Position numbers and translations under genes: made by a program
Notes under the pieces: generated by a model
The model's database searches: none
Told to the model about the DNA's origin: nothing
Seen by the model: the letters and a program-made list of their open reading frames with translations, nothing else
Shown: piece after piece, positions 7,643 to 18,421 of the stretch
Layout: every line of letters starts with the position of its first letter
Numbering within the stretch: position 1 is the stretch's first letter
Assembly: GCF_900188225.1 (NCBI RefSeq)
Contig: NZ_FZOC01000003.1
Coordinates: 432,653-496,652 of the forward strand
Length of the DNA: 64,000 bases
Direction: 5' to 3'
DNA from: Humidesulfovibrio mexicanus
GTDB taxonomy: Bacteria; Desulfobacterota; Desulfovibrionia; Desulfovibrionales; Desulfovibrionaceae

Positions 7643-8746
7643 ATGCCCGGACTCTACATCGGCTCCACCTCGGGCTACTCGGGGAAAAACACCGTCAGCG
7701 TGGGCCTGGGGCTTGCGTTCCAGCAGGCCGGGCTTGCCGTGGGCTACATGAAGCCCGTGGGCGCCATGCCCATGGAGACGGAAGCGGGCCTGGGCGACGA
7801 GGACGCGCTTTTCGTGCGCGACGCCCTGGGCCTTGCGGCCGACCCTGCCCACACGCCTTCGGCCATGACGCCTGTGGTGGTGACCCACGATTTCAAGGTC
7901 GACGCCTTTGAGGGGCGGCTTGCGGGCGTGGCCGACGGCGGACTGGTGAAGCGCGTGGTGGAGGCGTACCAGGGCCTGGCCCGGGGCCGCGATGTGATGC
8001 TTGTGGCGGGCAGCGGCAGCATGTATTCGGGCAAGTACTCCGGGGTGGACGCCGTGAGCCTGGTGGCCGCCCTGGGCGGAGCGGACCCGCGCTTCGGGGC
8101 CCTGGTCATCGACCGCTTCGAGAAGGAGCTGAACTACGACCTGTTGCTGATGCTCAAGGAGCAGCTGGGACGGAGCCTGTTCGGCGTGATCCTGAACGAC
8201 GTGCCCCCGGCCTATCTGGATGAGGTCTCCGGGCACCTGGCCCCCTTCCTGGAGGCGCGCGGCATCCCGGTCATGGGCATCCTCCCGCGCGACCCGCTCA
8301 TGGGCTCCATCACCGTGGGCGACCTGGCCCAGCGTCTGGGCGGCAAGATCATCAGCGCCCACCACCGGACCGATCGCGTGGTCTCCCAGTTCTTGATCGG
8401 CACCATGCAGGTGGAGAATTTCATGCTGCACTTCCGCAAGAAGAAGAACGCGGCGGTCATCGTGGGCGGCGACCGCGCCGACGTGCAGCTGGTGGCCCTG
8501 GAGGGCGACTGCCCCTGTCTGGTGCTCACCGGGAACCTGTACCCCAACGATGTGATCCTCACCCGATCCGAGGTGCTGGAGACCAGCATCATCATCGTGC
8601 GCGAGGACACCTTCACCGTGGCCAAGAAGATGGAGAACCTGCTCACCCGCCACAAGATGCGCGACGCCGTGAAGGTGCGCCAGGGCGCGGAGCTGGTGGC
8701 GCGGCACCTGCGCATGGACCTGCTGCGGCAGAGCCTGGGGCTGTAG
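7643..8746 (+). CDS. P-loop / DRTGG-domain protein (phosphotransacetylase N-terminal-like)
   Basis: A 367-residue protein with a BioD-like P-loop domain (GSTSGYSGKNTVSVGLGLAF at residues 7-26) and a DRTGG domain from about residue 215 (VGDLAQRLGGKII, then the IVGGDRADVQL core). These two domains form the N-terminal regulatory half of long phosphotransacetylases, but the catalytic PTA half is absent. It follows the ADP-forming acyl-CoA synthetase with a strong GAAGGAG site, so I infer a regulatory or sensory role in acetate/acyl-CoA energy metabolism. No enzymatic activity can be assigned from sequence. Confidence 0.75.
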   Translation: MPGLYIGSTSGYSGKNTVSVGLGLAFQQAGLAVGYMKPVGAMPMETEAGLGDEDALFVRDALGLAADPAHTPSAMTPVVVTHDFKVDAFEGRLAGVADGGLVKRVVEAYQGLARGRDVMLVAGSGSMYSGKYSGVDAVSLVAALGGADPRFGALVIDRFEKELNYDLLLMLKEQLGRSLFGVILNDVPPAYLDEVSGHLAPFLEARGIPVMGILPRDPLMGSITVGDLAQRLGGKIISAHHRTDRVVSQFLIGTMQVENFMLHFRKKKNAAVIVGGDRADVQLVALEGDCPCLVLTGNLYPNDVILTRSEVLETSIIIVREDTFTVAKKMENLLTRHKMRDAVKVRQGAELVARHLRMDLLRQSLGL

Positions 8747-8784
8747 GCCGAAGCGCGCGCGCGGTCCCCCGGCCGGAGGAAAGC

Positions 8785-9318
8785 ATGTTGAAACATTTTG
8801 TGGTGTTGATTGCGGCCGCAGCCCTGGTGCTGCTTTCTGCGGCGGGGCAGGCCGCACCCCAGGCGGCTGCGGCCAAGGCCCCGCAGGTGACCGGCGCCAA
8901 GGTGCTGGCCACGGGCGTGTTCTCCTCGCTGGTGGCCACCCGCGAATACGCCCCCTCCGTGGCCGACGGCATTCGCGACAGCGCGCGGGCCTTTGTGCTG
9001 CTGCGGCGCGGAACCATCGTGGAGGCGGGGCTTGAGACCGGCATCGGCCTGCGCTACCAGCTGCTCGGCCACCCCAAGGGCGCGCGGGTGCTGGTGGATG
9101 TGGTGGTGCGGCATCCGGCCATCGTCAACCCGGATACGCAAATGCCCATGACCATGTCCACCGCCCGCTACGAGCGGGTCATCGGCGAGGTGGAGCACAG
9201 CGTGTGGAGCTTCGACACTCCGGGCGACCTGGTGCCCGGCGAGTACGTCATCGAGATCCAGCACAAGGGCCGGGTGCTGGCCCGCGAGGTGTTCCGCGTC
9301 AGCGTGCGCGAGGACTAG
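8785..9318 (+). CDS. Secreted protein, DUF3859-like
   Basis: A 177-residue protein with a classical signal peptide (MLKHFVVLIAAAALVLLSAAG, cleavage likely after GQA). The rest is a beta-rich domain with alternating hydrophobic strands and the sequence VPGEYVIEIQHKGRVLA near the end, resembling an immunoglobulin-like fold. It may belong to the DUF3859 family, though I judge this from memory of the pattern only. It lies 38 bases after the DRTGG gene with GGAGGA upstream, so it is probably co-transcribed. Function unknown. Confidence 0.65.
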   Translation: MLKHFVVLIAAAALVLLSAAGQAAPQAAAAKAPQVTGAKVLATGVFSSLVATREYAPSVADGIRDSARAFVLLRRGTIVEAGLETGIGLRYQLLGHPKGARVLVDVVVRHPAIVNPDTQMPMTMSTARYERVIGEVEHSVWSFDTPGDLVPGEYVIEIQHKGRVLAREVFRVSVRED

Positions 9319-9332
9319 GTGGGGCTTGCCCC

Positions 9333-9611
9333 TCAGTCCCGTTTGCGCACGTCCCGCCGCCAGGCGTTGTGCCGGGCGCAGCAGCCCTGCCCCACGAAAA
9401 GCGGGGTCAAATCCACGCCCGCCACGGGGTGCGCCACCAGATCGCACACATAGCGCGCGCCGGTCCATACAAGGGCCGGGCAGCGCGGCACGTAGCCGTA
9501 GACCTGCTGCGACACCTCGCAGGGGTTGTCCAGGCAGCACCAACCGCACCCCACGCAGGGCAGGGGCGGCAGTCCCGGGTCCTTGGGGCTGAAGAAATCG
9601 TCGTCCATCAT
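9333..9611 (-). CDS. Cysteine-rich YkgJ-like protein
   Basis: A small 92-residue protein with ten cysteines. CVGCGWCCLDNPC near residues 19-31 matches the start of the YkgJ/CxxCxxCC zinc-or-iron-chelate family, with later C and CC pairs (VCDLVAH, GQGCCARHN) completing the usual set. These proteins are thought to bind a metal or Fe-S cluster; the reaction is unknown. Two adjacent ATGs begin the gene and the ribosome site is poor. It converges on the secreted-protein gene, 14 bases apart. Confidence 0.6.
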   Translation of the reverse strand: MMDDDFFSPKDPGLPPLPCVGCGWCCLDNPCEVSQQVYGYVPRCPALVWTGARYVCDLVAHPVAGVDLTPLFVGQGCCARHNAWRRDVRKRD

Positions 9612-9654
9612 GGTTTTGGCAGCATAGGGCAGGGCGCGCGCACTGGCAACCGGC

Positions 9655-10218
9655 TCAGCGCGGGGTCGTGGAGGCCTTGGGCATCTGGCCGGGAGTGGGG
9701 CCGGGCGGCCGGCCGGGCAGAAACGTGGCCCGCAGGAACGCCGGGTCGAAGAACCGCAGGGGATTGTCTGTCGTGCCATCGGGCAGCAGGTGCCACCAGC
9801 GGTAGCCCAGGGCGCGGAAATGCGCCCGCGCCCGCGCCAAGTGGCCCAGTTCGCGCGCGGCGGCAAGGGCCGCGTCGCGCTGGCAACGCGACGCGCTGAC
9901 CGGGGCGAGCAGGCGCGGATGGAAGCCCCGGCGGGCCAGGGCGCATTTGAGCCGCTGGTATTCGCGGTGGCGGCAGAAACCGTCCGCCGCGCACAGCACC
10001 GCCAGTCCCATCCAGCCGGAGGCGGGCAGCGCCAGCAGCGCCGCGGCCGCAAGCGCGCCCTCGGCCAGGAATTCCAGACTGTGCTTGGTCAGCGCCGCGC
10101 CCAGCAGGGCCGCGGCCGAGCCCGTGGCGTGGGGCAGGGGCGCCACGCGGAACAGATATTTGTGGGCCGCGCGGAGCAGGGCGAACAGGCCGCGCCGGGC
10201 TGTGTGCTGGGCGTGCAT
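9655..10218 (-). CDS. Hypothetical membrane-associated protein
   Basis: A 187-residue protein without a family I recognise. Residues about 30-65 contain two short Ala/Leu-rich hydrophobic stretches (ALAAAALLALPASGWMGLAVLCAAD), followed by a basic helical region (REYQRLKCALARRGFHP) and a Trp/Phe-containing C-terminal part (YRWWHLLPDG, NPLRFFDPAFLRATFLPG). The last motif resembles DNA-distal segments in Desulfovibrio hypothetical proteins only loosely. The gene lies 43 bases upstream of the YkgJ-like gene on the same strand. The start has no strong ribosome site, so the N-terminus is uncertain. Confidence 0.45.
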   Translation of the reverse strand: MHAQHTARRGLFALLRAAHKYLFRVAPLPHATGSAAALLGAALTKHSLEFLAEGALAAAALLALPASGWMGLAVLCAADGFCRHREYQRLKCALARRGFHPRLLAPVSASRCQRDAALAAARELGHLARARAHFRALGYRWWHLLPDGTTDNPLRFFDPAFLRATFLPGRPPGPTPGQMPKASTTPR

Positions 10219-10461
10219 GGGCGCAAGCCTACCCGTCCTGGGCTTCTGGCGCAAGGGGTGTGGCTGGCGTGCGGCATGTCCTGGGGGACAGCGGGAGTTG
10301 CGTTTTCCCCGTCCACGGGAGAGACTGGCCGTTGACGCCCCCCGTCCCGGCGCGGTAGACATTTTCGTCGCGTCGCAACAAGAGGGGGCGAGCCTCCCTT
10401 GGATATGTCCTTCCGTTGATTTTCGCGGAAAATGGGGTACAGTTTGCGTACCGAGGTGAGC

Positions 10462-11544
10462 ATGGCCCCTTCGCAGGACCACAAAAACCAGAACGGGCTC
10501 GAGACCGTCCAGGAAACCCTGGCGCGGCTTGGAGTCGCCGACGACGCCGACTGGATGGCCGTGGTGCTCTTTGCGCGCAACCTGGTCTCGGCCATGGACA
10601 TGTTCACCGAGGACCAGAAGGGCCAACTGCAGGCCCGCATTTTCGAGCACATGGCCAAGCGGCCGTTGGACCGCCCCCGCTTCGAACGCATCGTGCAGCT
10701 CATCCAGCGCGCGTTGCTGGACAACCCCGTGGTGCGCGACCTGAAGGCCCAGCTGGCCTCGGAACGCCAGGTCTTTGATTCCCTGTATTCGGAGATGAGC
10801 GGGGTATTTCTGGAAATCCGCGAGAGCGTTACGGCGCGCGAGAACACCATGAAGCGCATGGGCGAGGACGCCGACCGGGACATGGCCGCCGCCGCCCCTC
10901 CGGGGGAGGTCTTGCGCCGTCTGCGCGGCATGATCACCGAAATGGTTTCCCAGGCCAGGGAGGAGGCGCGCGCCTGGCAGGAGCGCGCCCGGCAACTGGA
11001 GCACACGGCCAATTTCGATCCCCTGCTCTCCGAGCTCTACAGCCGCCGCGCCCTGGACGCCCAGCTCGCGGCGGCCCTGGAGCGCTGCCGCCGGGCGAAC
11101 ACGCCCCTGGCCCTCATGTTTCTCGATGTGGACAACTTCAAGAACATCAACGATACCCATGGCCACCAGGTGGGCGATGGCGTGCTGCGCGTGCTGGCGG
11201 CCATCGTCTCGGCGCACGCCACGCAGTTTTCCGGCTATCCGGCTCGGTTCGGCGGCGAGGAACTGGTGGTGCTGTGCGAGGGGCTCGACGAATCCCACGC
11301 TTCGGCCCGGGCCGAGGAGATCCGCCAGGATGTGGCCCGCTGCCCCTTTGTGCCGCACCTCACCACCCCGGACGCCGTGCCCCCGCTGCACGTCACCGTG
11401 AGCATCGGCGTGGCGCAGATCGGACCGGGGCAGAACGGCTCGGATCTGGTGCTCGCCGCGGATCGCGCCATGTACGCGGCCAAATCCCAGGGGCGCAACC
11501 GCGTGGTGGGGCACAGCCAACTGGCCCCCTACCGGGCGCCCTAG
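10462..11544 (+). CDS. Diguanylate cyclase (GGDEF)
   Basis: A 360-residue cytoplasmic enzyme expected to make cyclic di-GMP from two GTP. Residues 1-180 are helical with a coiled-coil (for example QLASERQVFDSLYSEMSG and AREEARAWQERARQLEHT) and no membrane segment. The GGDEF domain runs from about 190 to 350 with FLDVDNFKNINDTHGHQVGD and an active FGGEEL signature. No RxxD inhibitory site is obvious five residues ahead. The start at 10462 has GAGGTGAG upstream; an earlier ATG at 10432 is possible. A histidine kinase gene follows after 79 bases, so the two may act together. Confidence 0.88.
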   Translation: MAPSQDHKNQNGLETVQETLARLGVADDADWMAVVLFARNLVSAMDMFTEDQKGQLQARIFEHMAKRPLDRPRFERIVQLIQRALLDNPVVRDLKAQLASERQVFDSLYSEMSGVFLEIRESVTARENTMKRMGEDADRDMAAAAPPGEVLRRLRGMITEMVSQAREEARAWQERARQLEHTANFDPLLSELYSRRALDAQLAAALERCRRANTPLALMFLDVDNFKNINDTHGHQVGDGVLRVLAAIVSAHATQFSGYPARFGGEELVVLCEGLDESHASARAEEIRQDVARCPFVPHLTTPDAVPPLHVTVSIGVAQIGPGQNGSDLVLAADRAMYAAKSQGRNRVVGHSQLAPYRAP

Positions 11545-11623
11545 GCATTGTCGCGCCTCAGGCCGCGCGGTTTCATCACACACAAACAGCCCATGCGGGT
11601 GAAAGACTCCCAAGGAACGGTAC

Positions 11624-13414
11624 ATGCCCAGAGTGCGATCCATTCAGATGCGTGTTTTGTTGTGGGGCTGGGGCGTGCTTATCGCCGGACTGGCCCTTGC
11701 CTTCTGGCGCTACAGTTCCACCCTGGACCAGGAAACCGCGCGGGATTTTGAGCGCGACACCCAGGCCAAACTGGCTACGGTGCAATGGCTGCTGGAACGC
11801 GGCGGCCCCTTCGCCGACCCCCGCGACCGCCAGGACTTTCTCCATTCCCTGGGCGGCAGCATGGGGATGCGCATTTCCCTTATCGAAGGCGGCCGCGTGG
11901 TGGCCGACACCAACGTCCCGTTCGACGAGATCGGCAGGCTCGACGACCACTCCACCCGGCCAGAGGTGCTGGCCGCCCTGGGCGGAGAGGTGGGCCAGGC
12001 CACCCGCCACAGCGTCACCCTGGACCGCGACATGATCTACATGGCCCGAAAGCTGGCCGGGCAGGAGGGCGCCCCGGACGCCGTGCTGCGCCTGGCCGCG
12101 CCCGTGAGCCTGGTGCGCCTGCACCTGCAGCGAATGCGCTGGGCGCTTCTGGCCGCCGTGGTGCCCCTGCTGGTGGGGTCCGGCGTGCTTTTGTGGCTGT
12201 TGTCGCGCACCATCACCAGCGGCATCGCCCAGTTCACCGAGGCCGCCCAGGCCATCGGCGACGGCGACTACCGCCGCAAGATCCTCTTCTACCCGGCGGC
12301 CGAGTTCCAGCCCCTGGCCGAGGCCATCAACCGCATGGCCAAGAAGATCAAGAAGAACGTCAAAATCATCGAGAACCAGCGCGGCGAGCTCTGGGCCATG
12401 TTCGAGGGCATGAGCGAGGGCGTCATGGTCCTCGACTCCGCCGGGCTCATCCTGCACGTGAATCCGGCCCTGTCGAGCATCTTCCCGCGCGCGCACGAAT
12501 TCATCGGCCGCGCCCCGCTTGAGGCCACCATGAGCCTGGACATCCAGAACATCGTGGACTCCGTCATGGCCGGACACACCAGCGAACGCGTCAACCGGCA
12601 GATCGAGCTCAAGGACCGCCACTGCGCGGAGATGACCGTGGTGCCCTTCCGCGACCACAAGTTCCGCCCGCGCGTCATTCTGGTTTTCCACGACACCAGC
12701 GAACAGAAGCGCGTGGAGCGCGTGCTGCGCGATTTCGTGGCCAACGCCTCGCACCAGCTGCGCACGCCGCTCACCAGCATTCGCGGCTACGCCGAGACCC
12801 TGCTCGACGCTCCCCCGGCCGAGGACGAGAAGCGCCGCGAGTTCCTGGAGATCATCCACGCCAACGCCGTGCATATGGCCAAGGTCATCGGCGGCATGTT
12901 CGCCCTGGCCAAGAGCGAGCGCGACGGCAAGCGTCCCAGCGACCTGCACGCCAGCATCCCGCAGGCCCTGGACCACGCCCTCAAAAATGCCTCCTTCGCC
13001 GCGGGGGACAAGGACATCGCCCTCGACCTGGCCGCCCTGCCGGAGAATCTGCCCGCCGCCGCCGCCGACCCGGACGGCCTGCTGCAGATTGTGGAGAGCA
13101 TACTGGACAACGCCATCAAGTATTCGCCCGAGGGAACCACCGTGAGCGTGAGCGCGGAAGCCGACGGCGGCAGCGTGGTGCTGCGTTTCGCCGACCAGGG
13201 GCCGGGCATCTCCGAGGAAAATCAGGCGCGCATCTTCGAGCGCTTCTTCCGGGCCGATGGCAACGGCGTGGACGGTGCGGGCAGCGCGGGCCTGGGCCTG
13301 GCCATCTGCCGCCACATCGCCCGCAACTACGGGGGCGAGGTCACGGTGCAGTCGCCCATGGACCCGCAGGCCGGCACGGGCAGCGTCTTCACCGTGCGCC
13401 TCCCTGTGGCCTAG
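11624..13414 (+). CDS. PAS-domain sensor histidine kinase (PhoR-like)
   Basis: A 596-residue membrane kinase. Transmembrane helix 1 is at residues 8-27 and helix 2 at about 170-192, enclosing a periplasmic sensor of roughly 140 residues. A HAMP segment follows (ITSGIAQFTEAAQAIGDGDY), then a PAS domain from about 260 (LWAMFEGMSEGVMVLDSAG). The HisKA box FVANASHQLRTPLTSIRGY near 365-385 holds the phospho-accepting His. HATPase motifs are DNAIKYSPEG, FADQGPGIS and SAGLGLAI. This order matches PhoR. No response regulator is adjacent, so its partner lies elsewhere; the diguanylate cyclase upstream could be under its influence. AAGGAACGG precedes the ATG and a terminator follows. Confidence 0.9.
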   Translation: MPRVRSIQMRVLLWGWGVLIAGLALAFWRYSSTLDQETARDFERDTQAKLATVQWLLERGGPFADPRDRQDFLHSLGGSMGMRISLIEGGRVVADTNVPFDEIGRLDDHSTRPEVLAALGGEVGQATRHSVTLDRDMIYMARKLAGQEGAPDAVLRLAAPVSLVRLHLQRMRWALLAAVVPLLVGSGVLLWLLSRTITSGIAQFTEAAQAIGDGDYRRKILFYPAAEFQPLAEAINRMAKKIKKNVKIIENQRGELWAMFEGMSEGVMVLDSAGLILHVNPALSSIFPRAHEFIGRAPLEATMSLDIQNIVDSVMAGHTSERVNRQIELKDRHCAEMTVVPFRDHKFRPRVILVFHDTSEQKRVERVLRDFVANASHQLRTPLTSIRGYAETLLDAPPAEDEKRREFLEIIHANAVHMAKVIGGMFALAKSERDGKRPSDLHASIPQALDHALKNASFAAGDKDIALDLAALPENLPAAAADPDGLLQIVESILDNAIKYSPEGTTVSVSAEADGGSVVLRFADQGPGISEENQARIFERFFRADGNGVDGAGSAGLGLAICRHIARNYGGEVTVQSPMDPQAGTGSVFTVRLPVA

Positions 13415-13439
13415 ACCTTCGCTAACGACCAGACGGCAC

Positions 13440-13470
13440 GGCCGGCGGGGGCGACCCCGTCGGCCTTTTT
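13440..13470 (+). terminator. Rho-independent terminator after histidine kinase
   Basis: GGCCGGCGGGG pairs with CCCCGTCGGCC around a 3-base loop and is followed by TTTTT. Confidence 0.9.
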
Positions 13471-13489
13471 CGTGCGCGCGTTGCGCGGG

Positions 13490-13795
13490 CTAGGGCATGA
13501 AGGGGCGCAGAACCAGCACGGCGGCCACGCCCACGCACATGGCCAACGGCAGGTTGCCGAAGCGCCAGGCGGCCAGCGCCGTCACCGCGGTCGCCGCGGC
13601 CTCGGCCGGGCCTGCGGCCAGCGCGCTGGGCGCGATGATGGAAGCGAGAATGGCTCCGGGCATGGCGCGCATGAAGCGGGTGAGCCTGGGGCCGGGCGTG
13701 ACGCGGCGCATGAGCGCGAGGCCTGCGGCGCGGCTGACGTAGGTGGCGGCGGCCATGCCCAGAATGGTGCAGAGCGGGAGGGCGAGGGCGTCCAT
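13490..13795 (-). CDS. azlD: AzlD branched-chain amino acid exporter small subunit
   Basis: A 101-residue membrane protein with three or four hydrophobic helices and the AzlD features GMAAATYVSRAAGLALM near the start and MPGAILASIIAP in the middle. With AzlC it forms a two-part permease exporting branched-chain or related amino acids. Its ATG shares one base with the azlC stop (TGATG), so translation is coupled. Confidence 0.85.
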   Translation of the reverse strand: MDALALPLCTILGMAAATYVSRAAGLALMRRVTPGPRLTRFMRAMPGAILASIIAPSALAAGPAEAAATAVTALAAWRFGNLPLAMCVGVAAVLVLRPFMP

Positions 13796-14544
13796 CAGCG
13801 GTCGTCTCCCGCGTTTTGCGGCTCGGGGAGGAAGGCGGCGGTAAGCCCGCCGGCCATGGCCCCGGCCAGGATGTACCACTTGCCGGGGCAGAAGCGGGCC
13901 ACGGCGAGCGCGGCGGCCACGGCCGCCGCAAGGGGGAGCACATCGGCCCGCCTGGGCTTGAGGCCCACCAGCAGCGCCGTGAACACGGCCGTGAAGGCGA
14001 AGTCCAGCCCGTAGCGCGCCGGGTCGTCCAGGCCGCGCACCAGCAGGTGCCCCAGCGCTGTGGAGGCGTTCCAGAAGCAATACACCGCTAGGCCCGCGCC
14101 CAGCAGGAAGGCGCCGTCGCTCCCGGCGGCGCGGCGGCGGTCCTCGGCCCAGCGGGCCAGGGCCACGGCCCAGGACTCGTCGGTCATGAAGAACAGCGAA
14201 CCATATGCTTGTCTTCCGGACAGGCGCATCAGCTGCGGGGAGAGCGCCGCGCCCATGAGCACATGGCGCAGGTTCACGATGAAGGTGGTGGCGATGAGCG
14301 AGAGGACCGGCAGCTCCGGTCCCCACAGATCCAGGGAAATGAGCTGGCTGGCCCCGGCGAAGATGAGCAGGCTCATGGACTGGGCCTCCAGCCAGCTTAA
14401 TCCTTTTTGCCGCGCCAGCAGGCCGAAGAGCACCCCGTACACGCCCACGCCGAGCGCCACGGGCGCGCAGGCCCGGAAGCCCGCCAGCAGGCCGGGGACG
14501 GTGAAGGGGAGGCGATCGGGCAGGGAGGGGGAGGCGTGCTTCAT
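13795..14544 (-). CDS. azlC: AzlC family branched-chain amino acid exporter
   Basis: A 249-residue inner-membrane protein. GFRACAPVALGVGVYGVLFG near residues 21-40, SMSLLIFAGASQLISL and NLRHVLMGAALSP are the characteristic conserved blocks of AzlC, and the remainder gives about seven further membrane stretches. It pairs with the overlapping azlD gene. The AraC-type regulator gene lies just upstream on the same strand, an arrangement common for AzlCD exporters controlled by a local regulator. The ribosome site is weak (AGCTCCCCC), so the start is by family length. Confidence 0.9.
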   Translation of the reverse strand: MKHASPSLPDRLPFTVPGLLAGFRACAPVALGVGVYGVLFGLLARQKGLSWLEAQSMSLLIFAGASQLISLDLWGPELPVLSLIATTFIVNLRHVLMGAALSPQLMRLSGRQAYGSLFFMTDESWAVALARWAEDRRRAAGSDGAFLLGAGLAVYCFWNASTALGHLLVRGLDDPARYGLDFAFTAVFTALLVGLKPRRADVLPLAAAVAAALAVARFCPGKWYILAGAMAGGLTAAFLPEPQNAGDDR

Positions 14545-14607
14545 GGGGGAGCTGTATCCGTGGGGGGGGGCTGCGGCTTGTACGTTCTTGCGCTTGGGAC
14601 GGAGTTT

Positions 14608-15444
14608 TCAGGCGCGCCAGCGGCCCGGCGCAACGCCGAAGACCCGGCGGAAATGGCGGGTGAAGTGGCTTTGGTCCGCAAAGCCGCAGGCGCTCGCCGC
14701 CTGGGCCACGCTTGCGCCTGCGCGCAGCAGGGGCAGCGAGCGGTTGACGCGCAGGGCGTTTCTCCACGCGTGGGGCGGCATTCCCGACTCCCTGGCGAAG
14801 ATGCGCGCGGCGTGGAAGGCGGAAAGGCCCACGCACCCGCCCAGTTCCTCCAGGGTCAGCGGCTCGGAAAGGTCCGCGGCCAGACGCTCGCGCATGGTCG
14901 CCACGTGGCGGCTGGCCGTTGTGGGCGCGGCGGCCTCCGGCTCGCCTCCATGCCGCGCAAGCAGGGCGCACAGGGCGTCCATGGCGGCGGCCTGGGCCTC
15001 CAGCCTGTCGGTGTCGGCCTCCAGCAGCAGATGCGCCCGCACCAAGGCCTGCGCAAGCTCCGCATCGCGCACCACCTGCTGCGGCAGCCGGGGCAGGCCC
15101 GCGCCACAGGAGCCCGGGCGCATCTGCCGCGCCAGATCAGCCAGCGTCCGGGCGTCCGGGTAGAACACTCGGTAGGCCCAGCCCTGTTCGGCCGCGCGCT
15201 CGCCGGTGTGGATCTCGCCGGGGTTGATGCAGGCCAGGGTCCAGGGTTCGGCCACATGGCGCGCGCCCTTGCAGCGGTATCCTTCCGCCCCGGCGGTGAT
15301 CACCGCGACGACGTAGCCCTCGTGCCAGTGTGGCGCGAAACTGTGGCGGAAGAAGCGTGCGGCGAGCAGCTCCGTGCCCGGCAGGGCCGGGGAACGGAAG
15401 AAGCGCGCCTCGTCGGCGAAGTGGGGTCGGGTGGCGTGGGGCAT
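14608..15444 (-). CDS. AraC-family transcriptional regulator
   Basis: A 278-residue regulator with an N-terminal cupin-like ligand-binding domain (HWHEGYVVAVITAGAEGYRC, then INPGEIHTGE) and two C-terminal helix-turn-helix motifs: LTLEELGGCVGLSAFHAARIF and VAQAASACGFADQSHFTRHF, ending in the usual FGVAPGRWR. It is upstream of azlCD in the same direction with 63 bases between, so it probably controls that exporter in response to an amino acid; that is inference from context. AGGAGG lies 12 bases before the ATG, rather far. Confidence 0.88.
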   Translation of the reverse strand: MPHATRPHFADEARFFRSPALPGTELLAARFFRHSFAPHWHEGYVVAVITAGAEGYRCKGARHVAEPWTLACINPGEIHTGERAAEQGWAYRVFYPDARTLADLARQMRPGSCGAGLPRLPQQVVRDAELAQALVRAHLLLEADTDRLEAQAAAMDALCALLARHGGEPEAAAPTTASRHVATMRERLAADLSEPLTLEELGGCVGLSAFHAARIFARESGMPPHAWRNALRVNRSLPLLRAGASVAQAASACGFADQSHFTRHFRRVFGVAPGRWRA

Positions 15445-15464
15445 GGCCGCGCGCGGCCTCCTGG

Positions 15465-16380
15465 CTACTGGCGGTACTCGATGAGCAGGCCGCCAGGCGT
15501 CGCGGAGCTGCGGGCGGCGTCCTGGCCAAGCATGGCCTGGGCCATGGCGGAAAGGCTTGCGCCCAAGAGCCTGGGCAGAAGCGGCAGGTCCTTTTCCGGG
15601 CCTTCGATGATCGAAGCCTTGGCGTCCAGCTTGACCATGTCGCGCAGGGTTTCCATGGCCAGCTCCTGGCCGCCCAGCTTGTCCACAAGCTTCAGCTCCA
15701 GGGCTTGCCGCCCGGTCATGGCGCGGCCATCGGCCAGCTTGGCCACTGCGTCCTCGGACATGCCGCGCGCGGCCGCGATGTCGGACACGAACTGCTTGTG
15801 CAGGTCCATGATGAGCGCCATGAGGTAGGCGCGCTGCTCCGGCGTCAACGGCTGCGTGGGGCTTCCAGCGGCCTTCAGCCTGCCGCTGGCCAGCAGGTCC
15901 GTCTTGAGGCCCAGCTTGTCCAACAGCCCTTGCAGGTTCACGTATTCCGCGCGCACGCCGATGGAGCCGGTGATGGAGCCGGGGTTGGCCACGATGAGCG
16001 TGGCCGGAGCGGCCGCGTAGTAGCCGCCGCTGGCGGCCGCCGTGCCCATGCTCACCACCACGGGCTTGACCTTGGAGAGCGCGCGCACGGCCTGGTACAG
16101 CTCCTGGGAGGGCGCCACGGACCCGCCGGGGGAGTCGATGCGCAGCAGCACGCCCTTCACCGATTCGTCGTGCCTGAGTTCGGCCAGGAAATCCGTCACC
16201 TCGCGGGCATCGGTGATCATGCCTTCGATCTTGCACAGGCCGATCTTGTCGCCGGAGAGCGGCTTGGACTTGCCGCCAAGCCCACGGAAAAAGGCCATGG
16301 CCCCCGTAAAGAGGGCCACGGCCAGAATGATGAGAAAGACTCCGAACAGCAGCGGGTGCTGTTCGGAGAATTTCGTGCTG

Positions 16381-16403
<23 letters not shown>
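15465..16403 (-). CDS. sppA: Signal peptide peptidase SppA (short form)
   Basis: A 312-residue membrane-anchored serine protease that degrades cleaved signal peptides. A single membrane anchor lies at residues 18-38 (HPLLFGVFLIILAVALFTGA). The ClpP-fold protease domain has LRIDSPGGSVAPS, then VVSMGTAAASGGYYAAAPA with the nucleophile Ser, and SITGSIGV, with the general-base Lys in the domain typical of the short SppA/SohB form. The first 23 bases overlap the end of the rpsA gene, which reads in the same direction, so the two are translationally linked. Confidence 0.92.
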
Positions 16404-18114
<1,711 letters not shown>

Positions 18115-18421
18115 CGTTGCCTCCAACGACACACCCTCGGACAGATGTATTTGCGTATTTTGTAGGCCTTTGGCCGCCTGCCGCAGCCGCCCGGTTCCGA
18201 GGCGTCCGGGCGTAACTGCGACCGCGGTCGAACCCTGTCGGTTCGGTTCCACAGGCCGTGACGCCGTCTTCGGGGCGGGCGCATCCCGCGGGGGAGCACC
18301 CTGAAACTTCGCTGCTTACTCCAATCCGCCGGGGGTGTAAACACATTTCGGATGCCCCCCTGCGTTGGCGAAAGGTGGAGCGATATCTGGCGGACGCACG
18401 CCGTCCGGTCGCCAACGCGCC
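18115..18421. other. rpsA leader region, no gene
   Basis: This 307-base stretch separates rpsA from the BON-domain gene. On the minus strand it holds a TTTACA element (near 18343) with a poor -10, and an A/T-rich patch just before the rpsA ribosome site. I see no open frame with credible coding features. It presumably holds the rpsA promoter and 5' leader. Confidence 0.5.
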
